Part shown: in pieces, positions 26,532-34,628 of the stretch
How the letters are laid out: each line of letters opens with the position of its first letter
Position numbering within the stretch: position 1 is the stretch's first letter
Origin: Morganella morganii H1r
GTDB taxonomy: Bacteria; Pseudomonadota; Gammaproteobacteria; Enterobacterales; Enterobacteriaceae
Assembly (NCBI RefSeq): GCF_000633515.1
Contig: NZ_AYMP01000007.1
Location: 1-64,000 of the forward strand
DNA length: 64,000 nt
Reading direction: 5' to 3'
Made by a program: the position numbers and the translations under genes
The notes under the pieces: model-generated
Told to the model about the DNA's origin: nothing
The model's database searches: none
What the model saw: only the letters and a program-made list of their open reading frames with translations

Positions 26532-27537
26532 ACGTAAAACAATCGGCAGGACACTGAGTGCGGTATCCCCGGTTTTCCCGGCGGCAGAAGCCGCTGAGTC
26601 CCGGAGGTTCATTCTCAAATCCGGTAAATCTGCACTTTTTCATCTGGTTCATATTCCGGCTGAGGAACTTGAAGAGCGCACATTTGTCCGCTTTTCGGTC
26701 AACGGCCGGGATCAGAGTGCGCTGACCCCGGAGTCACTGACGGATATCACGCGGACATTAAGTTTACAGCAGTTCTTCCCGGCCATCGGTTACCGCACGC
26801 ATGGCAAGACAGAAATTCTGGATGGCTCAAGACGACGCGCAGCCGCCCTGTTGTGTCAGGTGGGGTTAAACGTTCTGGTAACGGATACCGAAATCAGCAC
26901 TGACGATGCCCGGCAGCTGGCCGCTGATATCCAGACTGCGAAGGAGCATAACCTGCGGGAGATCGGGTTGCGTCTTATGCAACTGCGTGAAAAAGGGATG
27001 TCACAGAAGGAAATTGCGGCGTCAGAGCAGTTGTCTGCAGCAAAAGTGACGCGGGCAATCCAGGCGGCTTCGGTACCCGGCGACCTTATCGCACTTTTCC
27101 CGGTTCAGTCCGAGCTGGGCCATAATGATTACCGGTTGTTGCTGCTCATCGATAGTCTGATCAAATCTGAGGCGCTTTCCCGTAAAACGCTTCTGAAGGA
27201 GATGAACGATAAAGTCAATACGCTCATCAATAACGGACAGACCATCCCGGATGAACTGAAAAAAATTATTCTGTCTGAACTGAAGGTACTGACGGATAAC
27301 CTGATGCGCAGAAACAAACCGGATGCGGCCGTGGTTGTTCCGCTCCGGACGTTTAATGACAAAAATACGTATGCGCGTAAACGGGCCAAAGACAGGGGAT
27401 TCAGTTATGAATTTAACCGTGTGCCGAAAGCATTACAGGATGAACTTGATAAAGAGATACAGAAGGTGCTGACTCGCTATTATGCCGGGGATGCGGACAG
27501 CCATGAGATGAGAGCAGATGAACAGATAGCTGACTGA
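26521..27537 (+). CDS. parB: ParB, P1-type centromere-binding protein
   Basis: Binds parS and recruits ParA. The 338-residue product aligns with P1 ParB from IGRTL near the start through NGRDQSALTPESL, QQFFPAIGYR, KTEILDGSRRRAAA and VLVTDTEIS to the HTH MSQKEIAASEQLSAAKVTRAIQAAS and a C-terminal dimer domain (YARKRAKDRGFSYEFNRVPKALQDELD). I chose the ATG at 26521 inside the end of parA; the frame extends 10 codons further upstream without matching the family. No obvious parS follows the gene within 30 bp. Confidence 0.93.
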   Translation: MQTKRKTIGRTLSAVSPVFPAAEAAESRRFILKSGKSALFHLVHIPAEELEERTFVRFSVNGRDQSALTPESLTDITRTLSLQQFFPAIGYRTHGKTEILDGSRRRAAALLCQVGLNVLVTDTEISTDDARQLAADIQTAKEHNLREIGLRLMQLREKGMSQKEIAASEQLSAAKVTRAIQAASVPGDLIALFPVQSELGHNDYRLLLLIDSLIKSEALSRKTLLKEMNDKVNTLINNGQTIPDELKKIILSELKVLTDNLMRRNKPDAAVVVPLRTFNDKNTYARKRAKDRGFSYEFNRVPKALQDELDKEIQKVLTRYYAGDADSHEMRADEQIAD

Positions 27538-27566
27538 TAACAGCAGCAAAACTGTCCCCTGAGAAT

Positions 27567-27659
27567 AAAAAACCCCGACATCTTCTCTGACTTGGCGGTG
27601 AGGCAAGATATCAGGGCCTTCAATCAATCAATACTGTCAGGAATAATGTTAACTTCCTG
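27567..27659 (-). ncRNA. Antisense RNA controlling repA (RNAI/Inc RNA type)
   Basis: On the minus strand a near-consensus promoter is followed by a transcript of about 93 bases ending in a long stem and a U run (A run at 27567-27572 on the plus strand). The stem pairs about 27574-27592 with 27599-27617, around a six-base loop that reads UUGGCG in the repA mRNA. UUGGCG is the conserved kissing loop of IncI, IncB, IncL/M and IncFII copy-number RNAs. Several C-A mismatches on the mRNA strand become G-U pairs in the antisense RNA, so its stem is the better paired. Identification is strong though not proven by expression. Confidence 0.85.
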
Positions 27660-27663
27660 ACAG
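27634..27663 (+). promoter_or_regulatory. Perfect inverted repeat in the repA leader
   Basis: CTGTCAGGAA and TTCCTGACAG (27634-27643, 27654-27663) flank a 10-base loop, immediately upstream of the leader-peptide ribosome site. In the mRNA it would be a second stem-loop, in the position where IncI/IncB-type replicons have leader structures that gate translation. Confidence 0.6.
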
Positions 27664-27665
27664 GG

Positions 27666-27694
27666 AGTATAGAGTTATGCAGAGCAAAATTCAA
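27666..27694 (-). promoter_or_regulatory. Promoter of the antisense RNA
   Basis: Minus strand: -35 TTGAAT (27689-27694), 17-base spacer, -10 TATACT (27666-27671). This is close to the sigma-70 consensus with ideal spacing. Transcription would start near 27659. Confidence 0.75.
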
Positions 27695-27733
27695 CTCCTT
27701 CAGCACAACATAAGCGCAGGAGCATGTGTCTGA
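27677..27733 (+). CDS. repA leader peptide (Tap/RepB type)
   Basis: An 18-codon frame (MQSKIQLLQHNISAGACV) with ribosome site GGGAG nine bases before its ATG. Its stop overlaps the repA start region by 8 bp. In IncFII, IncI and IncL/M replicons, translation of such a peptide opens the structure hiding the repA ribosome site and couples repA translation to it; the antisense RNA acts by blocking it. The layout here is the same. Confidence 0.75.
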   Translation: MQSKIQLLQHNISAGACV

Positions 27734-28664
27734 CTCCCTGATACTTCACAAACAACAGGGGCATGAGGGTAAAGTTCACCGTCATTGTTTTCCTGTCTTT
27801 AAAGGTAAATTACCTAAGCTCCCGGCCGTCAGGCGTTTTGTCTCCGCACTGGCCAAGCATGACTGGAACTGTAATCAGCATATTTATCAGCTGCGCTGTG
27901 ACCGTAATCAGCGTGTCTCCGTGCGTTCCGAGCGTCGCGAAACCTGGTATGTTCTGGCACTCGCTGTGATCGCCAATACGGACTACAACCCGATGAGCGA
28001 GAATGTATTTGAGGTGATGTGCTCAGTGGAAGCACTGGCTGAACAATGCGGTCAGCTTTACCAGTATGAAAACGGCCGCAAAAGTTATGACCCGGTGCTG
28101 CACGCACTGCATGACTGGGAGGCGGCAAAGCTGATCGTTATTCATCGTGATTTTGACTGTGAAACAAAACAGTACAAAGCAATGCGTATCTGGCTGCGGC
28201 CTGAGTTTTTTGAAGGGCTGGGTTTTGATCTGAGGACACTGCGCAATATCATCAGGAGCTTCAGGCGCTGGATGGAACGTAACGGATTGCGGGAGGACTA
28301 TAAAAAACGCTATGCCCGGCATGTGTTACGTATGAATCGTTCCAATGTGGCATCACTGGATAACCACCACGCCCTGAAAAAAATGCTGAAAAAACTGCGC
28401 CGCCTGGTCATCGGTGACGATGAGGAGCTGGAAAACGAAAAGAATCATCAGGAAAAAGCACTGAAAGAGAAAAAAGCGCAGCTTGCAGCTTCCCGTCCGA
28501 AGAAAGAGACGCCGGGGGAAGCATGGCGCCTCTATGAACGCTGGAAGCAGATGAATCCTGTCGCGACAGTGCATGCGCTGGAAAAGCGGATTAAATCACA
28601 GTTCCCTGCGCTTAAGGGGGAGCTGCTGTATCAGTGTTACCTGGATAATCTCCCGGACGGTTAA
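27726..28664 (+). CDS. repA: RepA, plasmid replication initiator (IncI/IncL type)
   Basis: Initiator protein acting at an origin normally just downstream. The 312-residue product begins MSDSLILHKQQGHEGKVHRHCFPVFKG and contains RRETWYVLALAVIANTDYNPMSENVFEVM and YENGRKSYDPVLHALHDWEAA, which match the RepZ/RepA family of IncI, IncB and IncL/M plasmids as I know it. The start is GTG at 27726 with AGGAG four bases ahead, overlapping the leader peptide stop. No frameshift or stop is seen. A Lys/Glu-rich helix (~235-260) is near the C-terminus. It is followed by a terminator. Confidence 0.88.
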   Translation: MSDSLILHKQQGHEGKVHRHCFPVFKGKLPKLPAVRRFVSALAKHDWNCNQHIYQLRCDRNQRVSVRSERRETWYVLALAVIANTDYNPMSENVFEVMCSVEALAEQCGQLYQYENGRKSYDPVLHALHDWEAAKLIVIHRDFDCETKQYKAMRIWLRPEFFEGLGFDLRTLRNIIRSFRRWMERNGLREDYKKRYARHVLRMNRSNVASLDNHHALKKMLKKLRRLVIGDDEELENEKNHQEKALKEKKAQLAASRPKKETPGEAWRLYERWKQMNPVATVHALEKRIKSQFPALKGELLYQCYLDNLPDG

Positions 28665-28684
28665 TGCTGTCTGCCTCTGAAATA

Positions 28685-28705
28685 ACCGCCTCCCCGGCGG
28701 TTTTT
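28685..28705 (+). terminator. Terminator of repA
   Basis: Stem ACCGCC / GGCGGT (28685-28690, 28696-28701), 5-base loop, T run to 28705, 20 bp after the repA stop. Confidence 0.85.
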
Positions 28706-29340
28706 GTGCTGGATTTTTACCGGAAATCCCCTGTTTTTATGCTTTTACCTGATATCTTTTGCCCGGAAAGGCGGTACTTGTACCTGTACCGGCCCCTATT
28801 TGGCGTGAAAACGTCCTGTTAACTTCGAACGGTATTAAAAATGAACAATTACCTTCGAACAGATCCCCTGCAATCCGGATAAATTCGTTCTTAGTTTCTG
28901 AACAAAACGTCCTTTTAAAAAAAGGAGATAGGGGCGCGTCTTTAAGCGCACCCCATCAGTAAAACAATATAATGCCTTCGCTTGCAGGGAACTCCGTTCC
29001 CGCCGCTCAGAAAAGAGATGCTTTACTTCCTGCACACTATTCCTCCTAATGCTGCGTTTACGCAGCATAACGCGCAGTACATCCGGGCAAGCCCGGCTAA
29101 CTGCGGCCTCCGGCAGGAATAAAAAAGTAAAAAACGGTTTCAATATCCGATTTTTCCGGCAGGGCGGGGGAGGGTATGTGCGATATAACACTCTGCAACC
29201 GGCTCTGCCGGGCTTCGGCGGCTATCTGACCTCAGAGAGATTACCGGCAATTTTTGCCGCCTGACATGCGCTGGCGCGCATAAAAATGCGTTATGGTCAG
29301 GTGCTGCCGGCGGCTCTGACCACTATGGATAGATTTGAGT
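28706..29340. other. Putative plasmid origin region downstream of repA
   Basis: A gene-free stretch of ~630 bp in the place where RepA-dependent origins of this family lie. It contains two CTTCGAAC repeats 30 bp apart (28823, 28853), two AAAACGTCCT repeats (about 28808 and 28905), a GC-rich dyad near 28933-28955, and stacked hairpins at 29049-29068 (ATGCTGCG, TTTA, CGCAGCAT) and 29083-29096 (CCGGGC, AA, GCCCGG) that could act in lagging-strand priming. No consensus DnaA box was found by eye. Confidence 0.55.
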
Positions 29341-29368
29341 GTATCCTCTAAGGATCGGCAAGATAAAA

Positions 29369-29421
29369 AGACTTGTTAACAGGTCTTTTTTAACTTACTA
29401 TAAAGACCTGTTAATAAGTCT
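29369..29421 (+). promoter_or_regulatory. Operator and promoter of the toxin-antitoxin pair
   Basis: Two 18-bp near-palindromes 35 bp apart: AGACTTGTTAACAGGTCT (29369-29386) and AGACCTGTTAATAAGTCT (29404-29421). A promoter TTGTTA (29373-29378), 17-base spacer, TACTAT (29396-29401) lies within and between them, so binding at both would block it. This is the usual antitoxin autorepression design. Confidence 0.7.
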
Positions 29422-29435
29422 CAGTGGTGAATATG

Positions 29436-29687
29436 ATGCCTAATATCATTTTAAGTGATACCAGTGCCAGTGTCAGCGAACTGAAAAAAAACCCGATGGC
29501 TACAGTCAGTGCCGGTGATGGATTTCCGGTCGCTATACTTAACCGTAATCAGCCTGCTTTTTATTGTGTTCCGGCGGAGCTTTACGAAAAAATGCTTGAT
29601 GCGCTTGATGACCAGGAACTGATTAAGTTAGTTACTGAACGCAGTAACCAAAAACTGCTGGATGTTGATCTGGATAGTTATTTATGA
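29436..29687 (+). CDS. StbD-like antitoxin (Phd/YefM fold)
   Basis: Antitoxin and probable autorepressor. The 83-residue product (MPNIILSDTSASVSELKKNPMATV) has the Phd/YefM-type N-terminal DNA-binding fold and an acidic C-terminus for toxin binding. It resembles StbD of plasmid R485, a plasmid I recall as coming from Morganella. Of several in-frame starts I chose the second ATG, which gives the StbD-like N-terminus. It overlaps the toxin gene by 4 bp. Confidence 0.8.
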   Translation: MPNIILSDTSASVSELKKNPMATVSAGDGFPVAILNRNQPAFYCVPAELYEKMLDALDDQELIKLVTERSNQKLLDVDLDSYL

Positions 29688-29971
29688 GTTATACCGTTAA
29701 GTTCAGGGAAGATGCGCTGAAAGAATGGAAAAAACTGGATAAAACGATACAACAGCAATTTGCCAGGAAACTGAAAAAATGTTGTGAAAATCCCCATATT
29801 CCTTCTGCAAAATTACGGGGAATAAAGGCGTGTTATAAGATAAAACTGCGCTCATCCGGCTTCCGTCTGGTTTACCAGGTCATCGATGACACACTTGTTA
29901 TTGCTGTTGTGGCCGTCGGTAAGCGGGAGCGCAGTGATGTCTATAATCTGGCAAGCGAACGTATGCGATAA
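29684..29971 (+). CDS. StbE/RelE-type toxin
   Basis: Predicted ribosome-dependent mRNA interferase of the RelE/ParE superfamily. The 95-residue product shows the fold's typical pattern: YTVKFREDALKEWKKLDKTIQQQF, KLRGIKACYKIKLRSSGFRLVYQV and a final strand VVAVGKRERSDVY. The conserved basic residues of RelE-type toxins are present. ATG overlaps the antitoxin stop. With the recombinase, parAB and repA it completes a plasmid stability set. Confidence 0.85.
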   Translation: MSYTVKFREDALKEWKKLDKTIQQQFARKLKKCCENPHIPSAKLRGIKACYKIKLRSSGFRLVYQVIDDTLVIAVVAVGKRERSDVYNLASERMR

Positions 29972-30014
29972 TCATCAGCCGGACAGCGCTGTTATTTTTA
30001 TTTCTGTCATCGTG

Positions 30015-31670
30015 TTATGAATTGCGCGGCTCCATCCACCGTATGGCGAAATATCCGTTGTTGATGCCCTCTGACCGCTGGACATCATGCAAAAACCACG
30101 CATAAAGTTCCGGTGTATCAGGACACTGTGCGGTCGGCATCGGTTTTCCGTCGTATCCTGCGGTCCCGTACGCTATAAATTTCTTCGCACGTGTTCTTGC
30201 CGGTATGACGAGGTTATCCCAGAATAGCTGCGGCGGGAGATGATATTTCTGGGTTAACAAAACATCTGCGGATTTTGATACCTCTGACAGCCAGCCCCAG
30301 TGTTTTTTCAGCAAATATACAGCACCATTGATATCGGACAGTTCCTGTTTGGCCTCTCGTGTATAACCCAGCCCCTGAAGCGAACCTGCGGATGTCAGTA
30401 TGTCTGATTCCTTTTTTTCAAGCCTGCGGAGTTCACTTTTGTATTCATAGAACTGTTTTCCCAGCCACTCAAAGTACCCGTCAAGGTGCCGGTTCATGGC
30501 GTTGTAGCTGAGTTTTTCCATGCCGACTTTCATCTGATAATTCTCAACCCATTCTTTGACCGGTTTATCGTTCACTCTGTCATTCATATCAAAGTATGAT
30601 GCAACTGTTGCCGATTTCTTTCTTAATGCTGTTAAACGAAGAAAAGGAACGTCAGCCTGCCTTGCTGCTTCATACATTTTTTGCAGTGAGACACGGGAGA
30701 GTTCGGCACTGGGTTTCTGCTCTCCGGGTTTCAGGCCGCCGCCGATGTCCTCACTGCACCCGGGCATCAGGATTTCCTGATGTTTTTCGTTGTTCCGGCC
30801 GGTCCGGTAAACACACTTCCACAGCCGCCGTTCATGGGCGGCAACCAGATGCAGGGAGCTGCTGACAGCCTCCGGTAACGGGGACATATGCTTAAGATAG
30901 TGGCGTCCGAAGCCTGACCCCACCATGCCCACGACTTTTGCGAACGGCCCGGGCAGCCACTCGATGGCAGCCGCTGCATAATCCAGACCGTTATCACTGC
31001 TCAGCAGCGAATCCCGCGAGCAGTCAAATAACCCGGCAAACGCAATCTTAACCGGAATATTGCGGTAAGTCGGTTCGCTGTCATCATTATTTTCGCAGAT
31101 ATCCCCGAGCAGGATATCCAGAAACTCGCGGGCCAGTGCCCCCCCAAGGTCAAATCCGAAAACTGAAACAGAAATCGAGGTCACCGGAACGGAGCCATTT
31201 TTTAAAACGTTTTCAAATGACTGCACAAAGCGCATTTTTGCGCTGTTGAGACGGGTATCCGCGCCGGTTAATTCGGTGTAAGCAATAAATTCCGAATCAC
31301 GCAGCAAGGGGGTGGCTTCGATACCCGCTTTTTTCAGGCTGCTCACGGCGGAACTTTTCAGCTCTCCGATCACGCCTTTCGGGGTCAGCAGCGTATTTTT
31401 CGTCTGTGCCAGGATGTCTTTTCCGCTGACCCCGTTCACTGAGGACTGAAAGGCATCTTTGCCGATATCCCCGGGTTTGCTTTTCATTTCATCGCCGAAG
31501 GCACCGAGGGCGTTATTCATCACGCCCATGATTTTTTCGGTGGTTGATTCGTCAAAGGGGGTGCCTATACCGGATATGTAGTGTGCCCGATAATTTTCAG
31601 TACGTGTGTCATCAGATGGTATAGGGTATGCCAGATACAACCGGGCGATATTACTCAGCCGTCCCTGGTG
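30015..31670 (-). pseudogene. DUF2235 / Tle1-like T6SS effector part, cut off by an in-frame stop
   Basis: C-terminal 551 codons of a DUF2235 alpha/beta-hydrolase-type protein (Tle1-like phospholipase family of type VI effectors). It is in the same frame as the PAAR gene upstream, from which one TAA (31671-31673) divides it; bases 31641-31670 read H-Q-G-R-L-S-N-I-A-R, continuing the family's NIARLY motif. Without the stop the product would be about 716 residues. The nucleophile elbow is GFDLGGALAREF where the family usually has GFSRGA, so the catalytic Ser appears to be Asp. A TTG at 31640 could restart translation but lacks a good ribosome site. Confidence 0.75.
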
Positions 31671-32165
31671 TTAATCCTGTGCGGCGTTGCGCCCCACACC
31701 GTCAAAAAAGAAGCCGATGTGTAATGTCCGCTTATTATCCTGTGGTGTGTTATTGATATACTGCGGGGGGATGTGTTCCTGCCATGATGCGACGCTCTGC
31801 ATTGCGGCGGACATACCGGAGGTGACGGCGGAAATCCCCTGTGAGATAACGGAGCCGAACCCCTGGGATTCGGCCGGTGAGGTCGCCGCAATCACGGTAT
31901 TGGTGCCGTAAGGGCAGCCGCACTGCACGATTGAACCGTCAACAGCCTGTGGTTTGCGGTTATTCATCATCCGGCTGTCTCCGGTCGCTATCGTACCGGT
32001 CTGTTTGCACTGCGGGCAGGTGGTGGTGAGGTTGCCGACAATCACCGCAGGGGTGCCTTTGTATTTTATCATGCTCGACGATGCGATACAGGTGGCGCCT
32101 GTTGTGGTTTTGTCACCATCAATCGCCATGGCTTTGCCGAATATATTCGGCCGGTATCCTGACAT
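31671..32165 (-). CDS. PAAR-domain protein, N-terminal part of a split T6SS effector
   Basis: The 164-residue product starts with a DUF4150/PAAR-like domain (residues ~1-95: MAIDGDKTTTGATCIASS, IVGNLTTTCPQC, DGSIVQCGCPYGTN), which would sharpen the VgrG spike tip and carry cargo. A low-complexity linker follows, then LHIGFFFDGVGRNAAQD, which is the start of the DUF2235 domain. The frame ends there at TAA and goes on in frame in the next entry. No hcp, vgrG or secretion-machinery gene is in the window. Confidence 0.8.
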   Translation of the reverse strand: MSGYRPNIFGKAMAIDGDKTTTGATCIASSSMIKYKGTPAVIVGNLTTTCPQCKQTGTIATGDSRMMNNRKPQAVDGSIVQCGCPYGTNTVIAATSPAESQGFGSVISQGISAVTSGMSAAMQSVASWQEHIPPQYINNTPQDNKRTLHIGFFFDGVGRNAAQD

Positions 32166-32299
32166 GGGAAATCTCTCATTAGGTTATTTTACCTAAGAAT
32201 GTTACCCGTAAGCTAAATTAATGGCAAAAAAAAACAATATTTCAATATGTTACAAATGAAAGTACTGTAAATCGGTAATGTCAGCCGCCAAATATTTTA

Positions 32300-32839
32300 T
32301 CATCGTGCGGCTTCCTCCGTGTCCGGCAGCGGACGGTAGTGAGGGCTGTGGGGGGAATAGGGTGAGAATGCGTTATCACTCCATCCGAGGACGACTTTGT
32401 CGCCCGGTAAAAAATGGACATGCAGATCGTTCTCGCCCCGCTTTCTTTCCGGCATCGGGATCACCACCCGCCGCTGCTCGGGGCGCATACCGGCATCATA
32501 CTGATCACCTGTAACATCTAACGTCCAGATCACCTCGGCGGTCTTTCCGGTAATGCGGCCGCAGCAGGTTGATTTACCGTCGTCACCGGCGTATTTATTG
32601 TCCGGGTTATATGCCCAGGCATTACCGCCGGCTACGCCGTTGACACTGAATCCCAGAACAGGCCGGTCCAGTTTACTGTGAATGATCAGCGTCACCCCGC
32701 CGGCGGGCGGCCCGAACGCAGCCATGGCGATGCTGCCCCAGCCCGGGGAGAGTAAGATCAGCCATACCAGCCAGGCTTTACGGGCGTAAAAACGGTTAAA
32801 GGCGTTATCAAAGCGGCGGAATTGTGATGACCAGTCCAT
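32300..32839 (-). CDS. DUF3304-type protein, copy 1 (putative T6SS immunity)
   Basis: The 179-residue product has an N-terminal membrane or signal segment (~18-41, AWLVWLILLSPGWGSIAMAAF), then a predicted periplasmic domain with TCCGRITGKTAEVIWTLD and a DVTGDQYDAGMRPE stretch. It is related, as I recall, to DUF3304 proteins found next to DUF2235 effectors. A location directly upstream of the PAAR-effector genes and an exported topology fit an immunity protein against a periplasm-acting lipase. The function is inferred from context only. Confidence 0.65.
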   Translation of the reverse strand: MDWSSQFRRFDNAFNRFYARKAWLVWLILLSPGWGSIAMAAFGPPAGGVTLIIHSKLDRPVLGFSVNGVAGGNAWAYNPDNKYAGDDGKSTCCGRITGKTAEVIWTLDVTGDQYDAGMRPEQRRVVIPMPERKRGENDLHVHFLPGDKVVLGWSDNAFSPYSPHSPHYRPLPDTEEAAR

Positions 32840-32930
32840 CGTAAACTCTTTAGCGGGTATTATTTGCGGTGATTATAAATGCCATATCAGAAATTAAAAT
32901 AAAAAATACCTGCGATGCCAACAACATTTA

Positions 32931-33470
32931 TCACTGCACGGCTTCCTCTGTGTCAGGCAGCGGGCGGTAGTGAGGGCTGCGGGGGGAATAGGGTGAAAAT
33001 GCGTTATCACTCCATCCGAGGACGACGTTGTCGCCCGGTAAAAAATGGACATGCAGATCGTTCTCGCCCCGCTTTCTTTCCGGCATCGGGATCACCACCC
33101 GCCGCTGCTCGGGGCGCATACCGGCATCATACTGATCACCTGTAACATCTAACGTCCAGATCACCTCGGCGGTCTTTCCGGTAATGCGGCCGCAGCAGGT
33201 TGTTGCTCCGTTTTCACCGGCGTATTTATTGTCCGGGTCATGTGCCCAGGAATTACCGCCGGCCACGCCGTTGACACTGAATCCCAGAACAGGCCGATCC
33301 AGTTTACTGTGAATGATCAGCGTCACCCCGCCGGCTGGCGGCCCGAACGCTGCCATGGCGACGCTGCCCAGGCCGGGGGCGAGTAAAATCAGCCATACCA
33401 GCCAGGCTTTACGGGCGTAAAAACGGTTAAAGGCGTTATCAAAGCGGCGGAATTGTGATGACCAGTCCAT
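32931..33470 (-). CDS. DUF3304-type protein, copy 2 (putative T6SS immunity)
   Basis: Near-duplicate of the neighbouring gene, also 179 residues. Substitutions cluster in two places: the membrane segment (LLAPGLGSVAMAAF) and the loop GGNSWAHDPDNKYAGENGATTCC. The remainder is almost unchanged. Multiplication of immunity genes beside a T6SS effector is common; the altered loop may mark a different partner. Confidence 0.65.
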   Translation of the reverse strand: MDWSSQFRRFDNAFNRFYARKAWLVWLILLAPGLGSVAMAAFGPPAGGVTLIIHSKLDRPVLGFSVNGVAGGNSWAHDPDNKYAGENGATTCCGRITGKTAEVIWTLDVTGDQYDAGMRPEQRRVVIPMPERKRGENDLHVHFLPGDNVVLGWSDNAFSPYSPRSPHYRPLPDTEEAVQ

Positions 33471-33510
33471 AGTAAACTCTTTAGCGGGTATTATTTGCGG
33501 TGATTATAAA

Positions 33511-34116
33511 GGCTGCATCTTAAATTCAGACAGAAAATATCTTAAGCCAGAGATCGGTGTCTGAAGGGCAATCGTACGAAAACGTATGAAGAACAGGCCG
33601 CGGCATTTTGTGGTATAACGCACAATATAAGCGAATAACTGTCAGGTTATTATACGATGCAGATATGCATATTGACGTTATTATAAATCATAGTTGTATT
33701 TTTTAACAAAATTCACTTTCTTCGTGTTTTCTCGGGTTTGATTTCCTGTTTTTTTGATTCTTATGGTTGCATAATACGAGTGATGAAGGTGAATACAAAC
33801 ATTATTTGTAATGGTGACCTTCGGTTGTATGACCATTACGCGGTAAACATAATTACAAATTTCAATAATAATTAAACTCAGGTCTGACGGTTATTTTTTA
33901 TAACGCAGAGTAAGAGGTTTATGATATTTAATTATGATCCAATGCATTTTTTGACTATTTTTCAGTAAGTGCATTATGACAGAATGATGCTATTCCATCA
34001 CCCGGCATCATATCTGCCAATTATATGATTGATAAAAGCGCTGCGTACAGAGGTCAACACAGAAGAATCGTGGCGATATAACAATCAAAGTATTAACTAA
34101 CTATGTGATAAATAAT
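33511..34116. other. AT-rich gene-free region upstream of an MrpJ-type gene
   Basis: No gene, no clear hairpin and no FliA-type promoter seen. Base composition resembles the region upstream of the other two small HTH genes. Confidence 0.45.
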
Positions 34117-34428
34117 ATGAATGATATATCAGCCATCGTCGGTAAGAGAATAAAGGAAATAAGGCAGTATAATGGCATGAATATTAGTGACATTGCCGAA
34201 AAAACAGGATTATCTCATCAGCAGTTATCCCGTTATGAACGTGGTGTTAATAAAATATGTGCAGATACCCTGTATAAAATCAGCCTGGTTTTTGAATGCA
34301 GTGTTAATGATTTATTCTCTGATTTGCCTTTTCGTGAAGGAATATTAGAAAATAATCATTTTTATAATGATACATCAGCTATGATTGATGACTATTTTCA
34401 TGGTGTAAAATCGGGAAGCCCACTCTGA
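34117..34428 (+). CDS. MrpJ-type HTH regulator
   Basis: The 103-residue product (MNDISAIVGKRIKEIRQYNGMNISDIAEKTGLSHQQLSRYERGVNKICADTLYKISLVFECSVNDLF, abbreviated) is close to MrpJ of Proteus mirabilis, including the recognition motif SHQQLSRYE and an ending ...MIDDYFHG like the family. MrpJ represses flhDC when fimbriae are made. It is the third such gene in the window and again has no fimbrial neighbour. I chose the ATG at 34117 over the GTG at 34105. Confidence 0.85.
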   Translation: MNDISAIVGKRIKEIRQYNGMNISDIAEKTGLSHQQLSRYERGVNKICADTLYKISLVFECSVNDLFSDLPFREGILENNHFYNDTSAMIDDYFHGVKSGSPL

Positions 34429-34628
34429 ATAAATGAATATCAATCAGGCTGTAATATAATATCTTAATTAGCTAGTCATAAAGTGGTTAATTGTAAAAAT
34501 AAACACATTGTTGTTTTGTTTTTACTCAATTGACAGCTGAGATAACAGATTACTGAATTATTTTCATCATCAAAGTAATGTGTTTGTTTATATAAAACAC
34601 GGATAAACCAGCCGGATCAGTCTTCCTG

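Larger units (their letters stand above)
32297..33510 (-). repeat. Tandem duplication of the DUF3304-type gene
   Basis: Two copies, 32297-32879 and 32928-33510, offset by 631 bp. They include the coding sequence and about 40 bp of upstream DNA (GTAAACTCTTTAGCGGGTA), so each copy carries the same translation signals. The protein copies differ at 14 of 179 positions by my count. Confidence 0.9.

Noticed and set aside
27541-27566. parS directly after parB as in P1
   Set aside because: The gap before the antisense RNA is too short and lacks TTTCAC or TCGCCA words.
30015-33470. Complete type VI secretion locus
   Set aside because: Only a PAAR-effector and putative immunity genes are present; no tss, hcp, vgrG or clpV genes.
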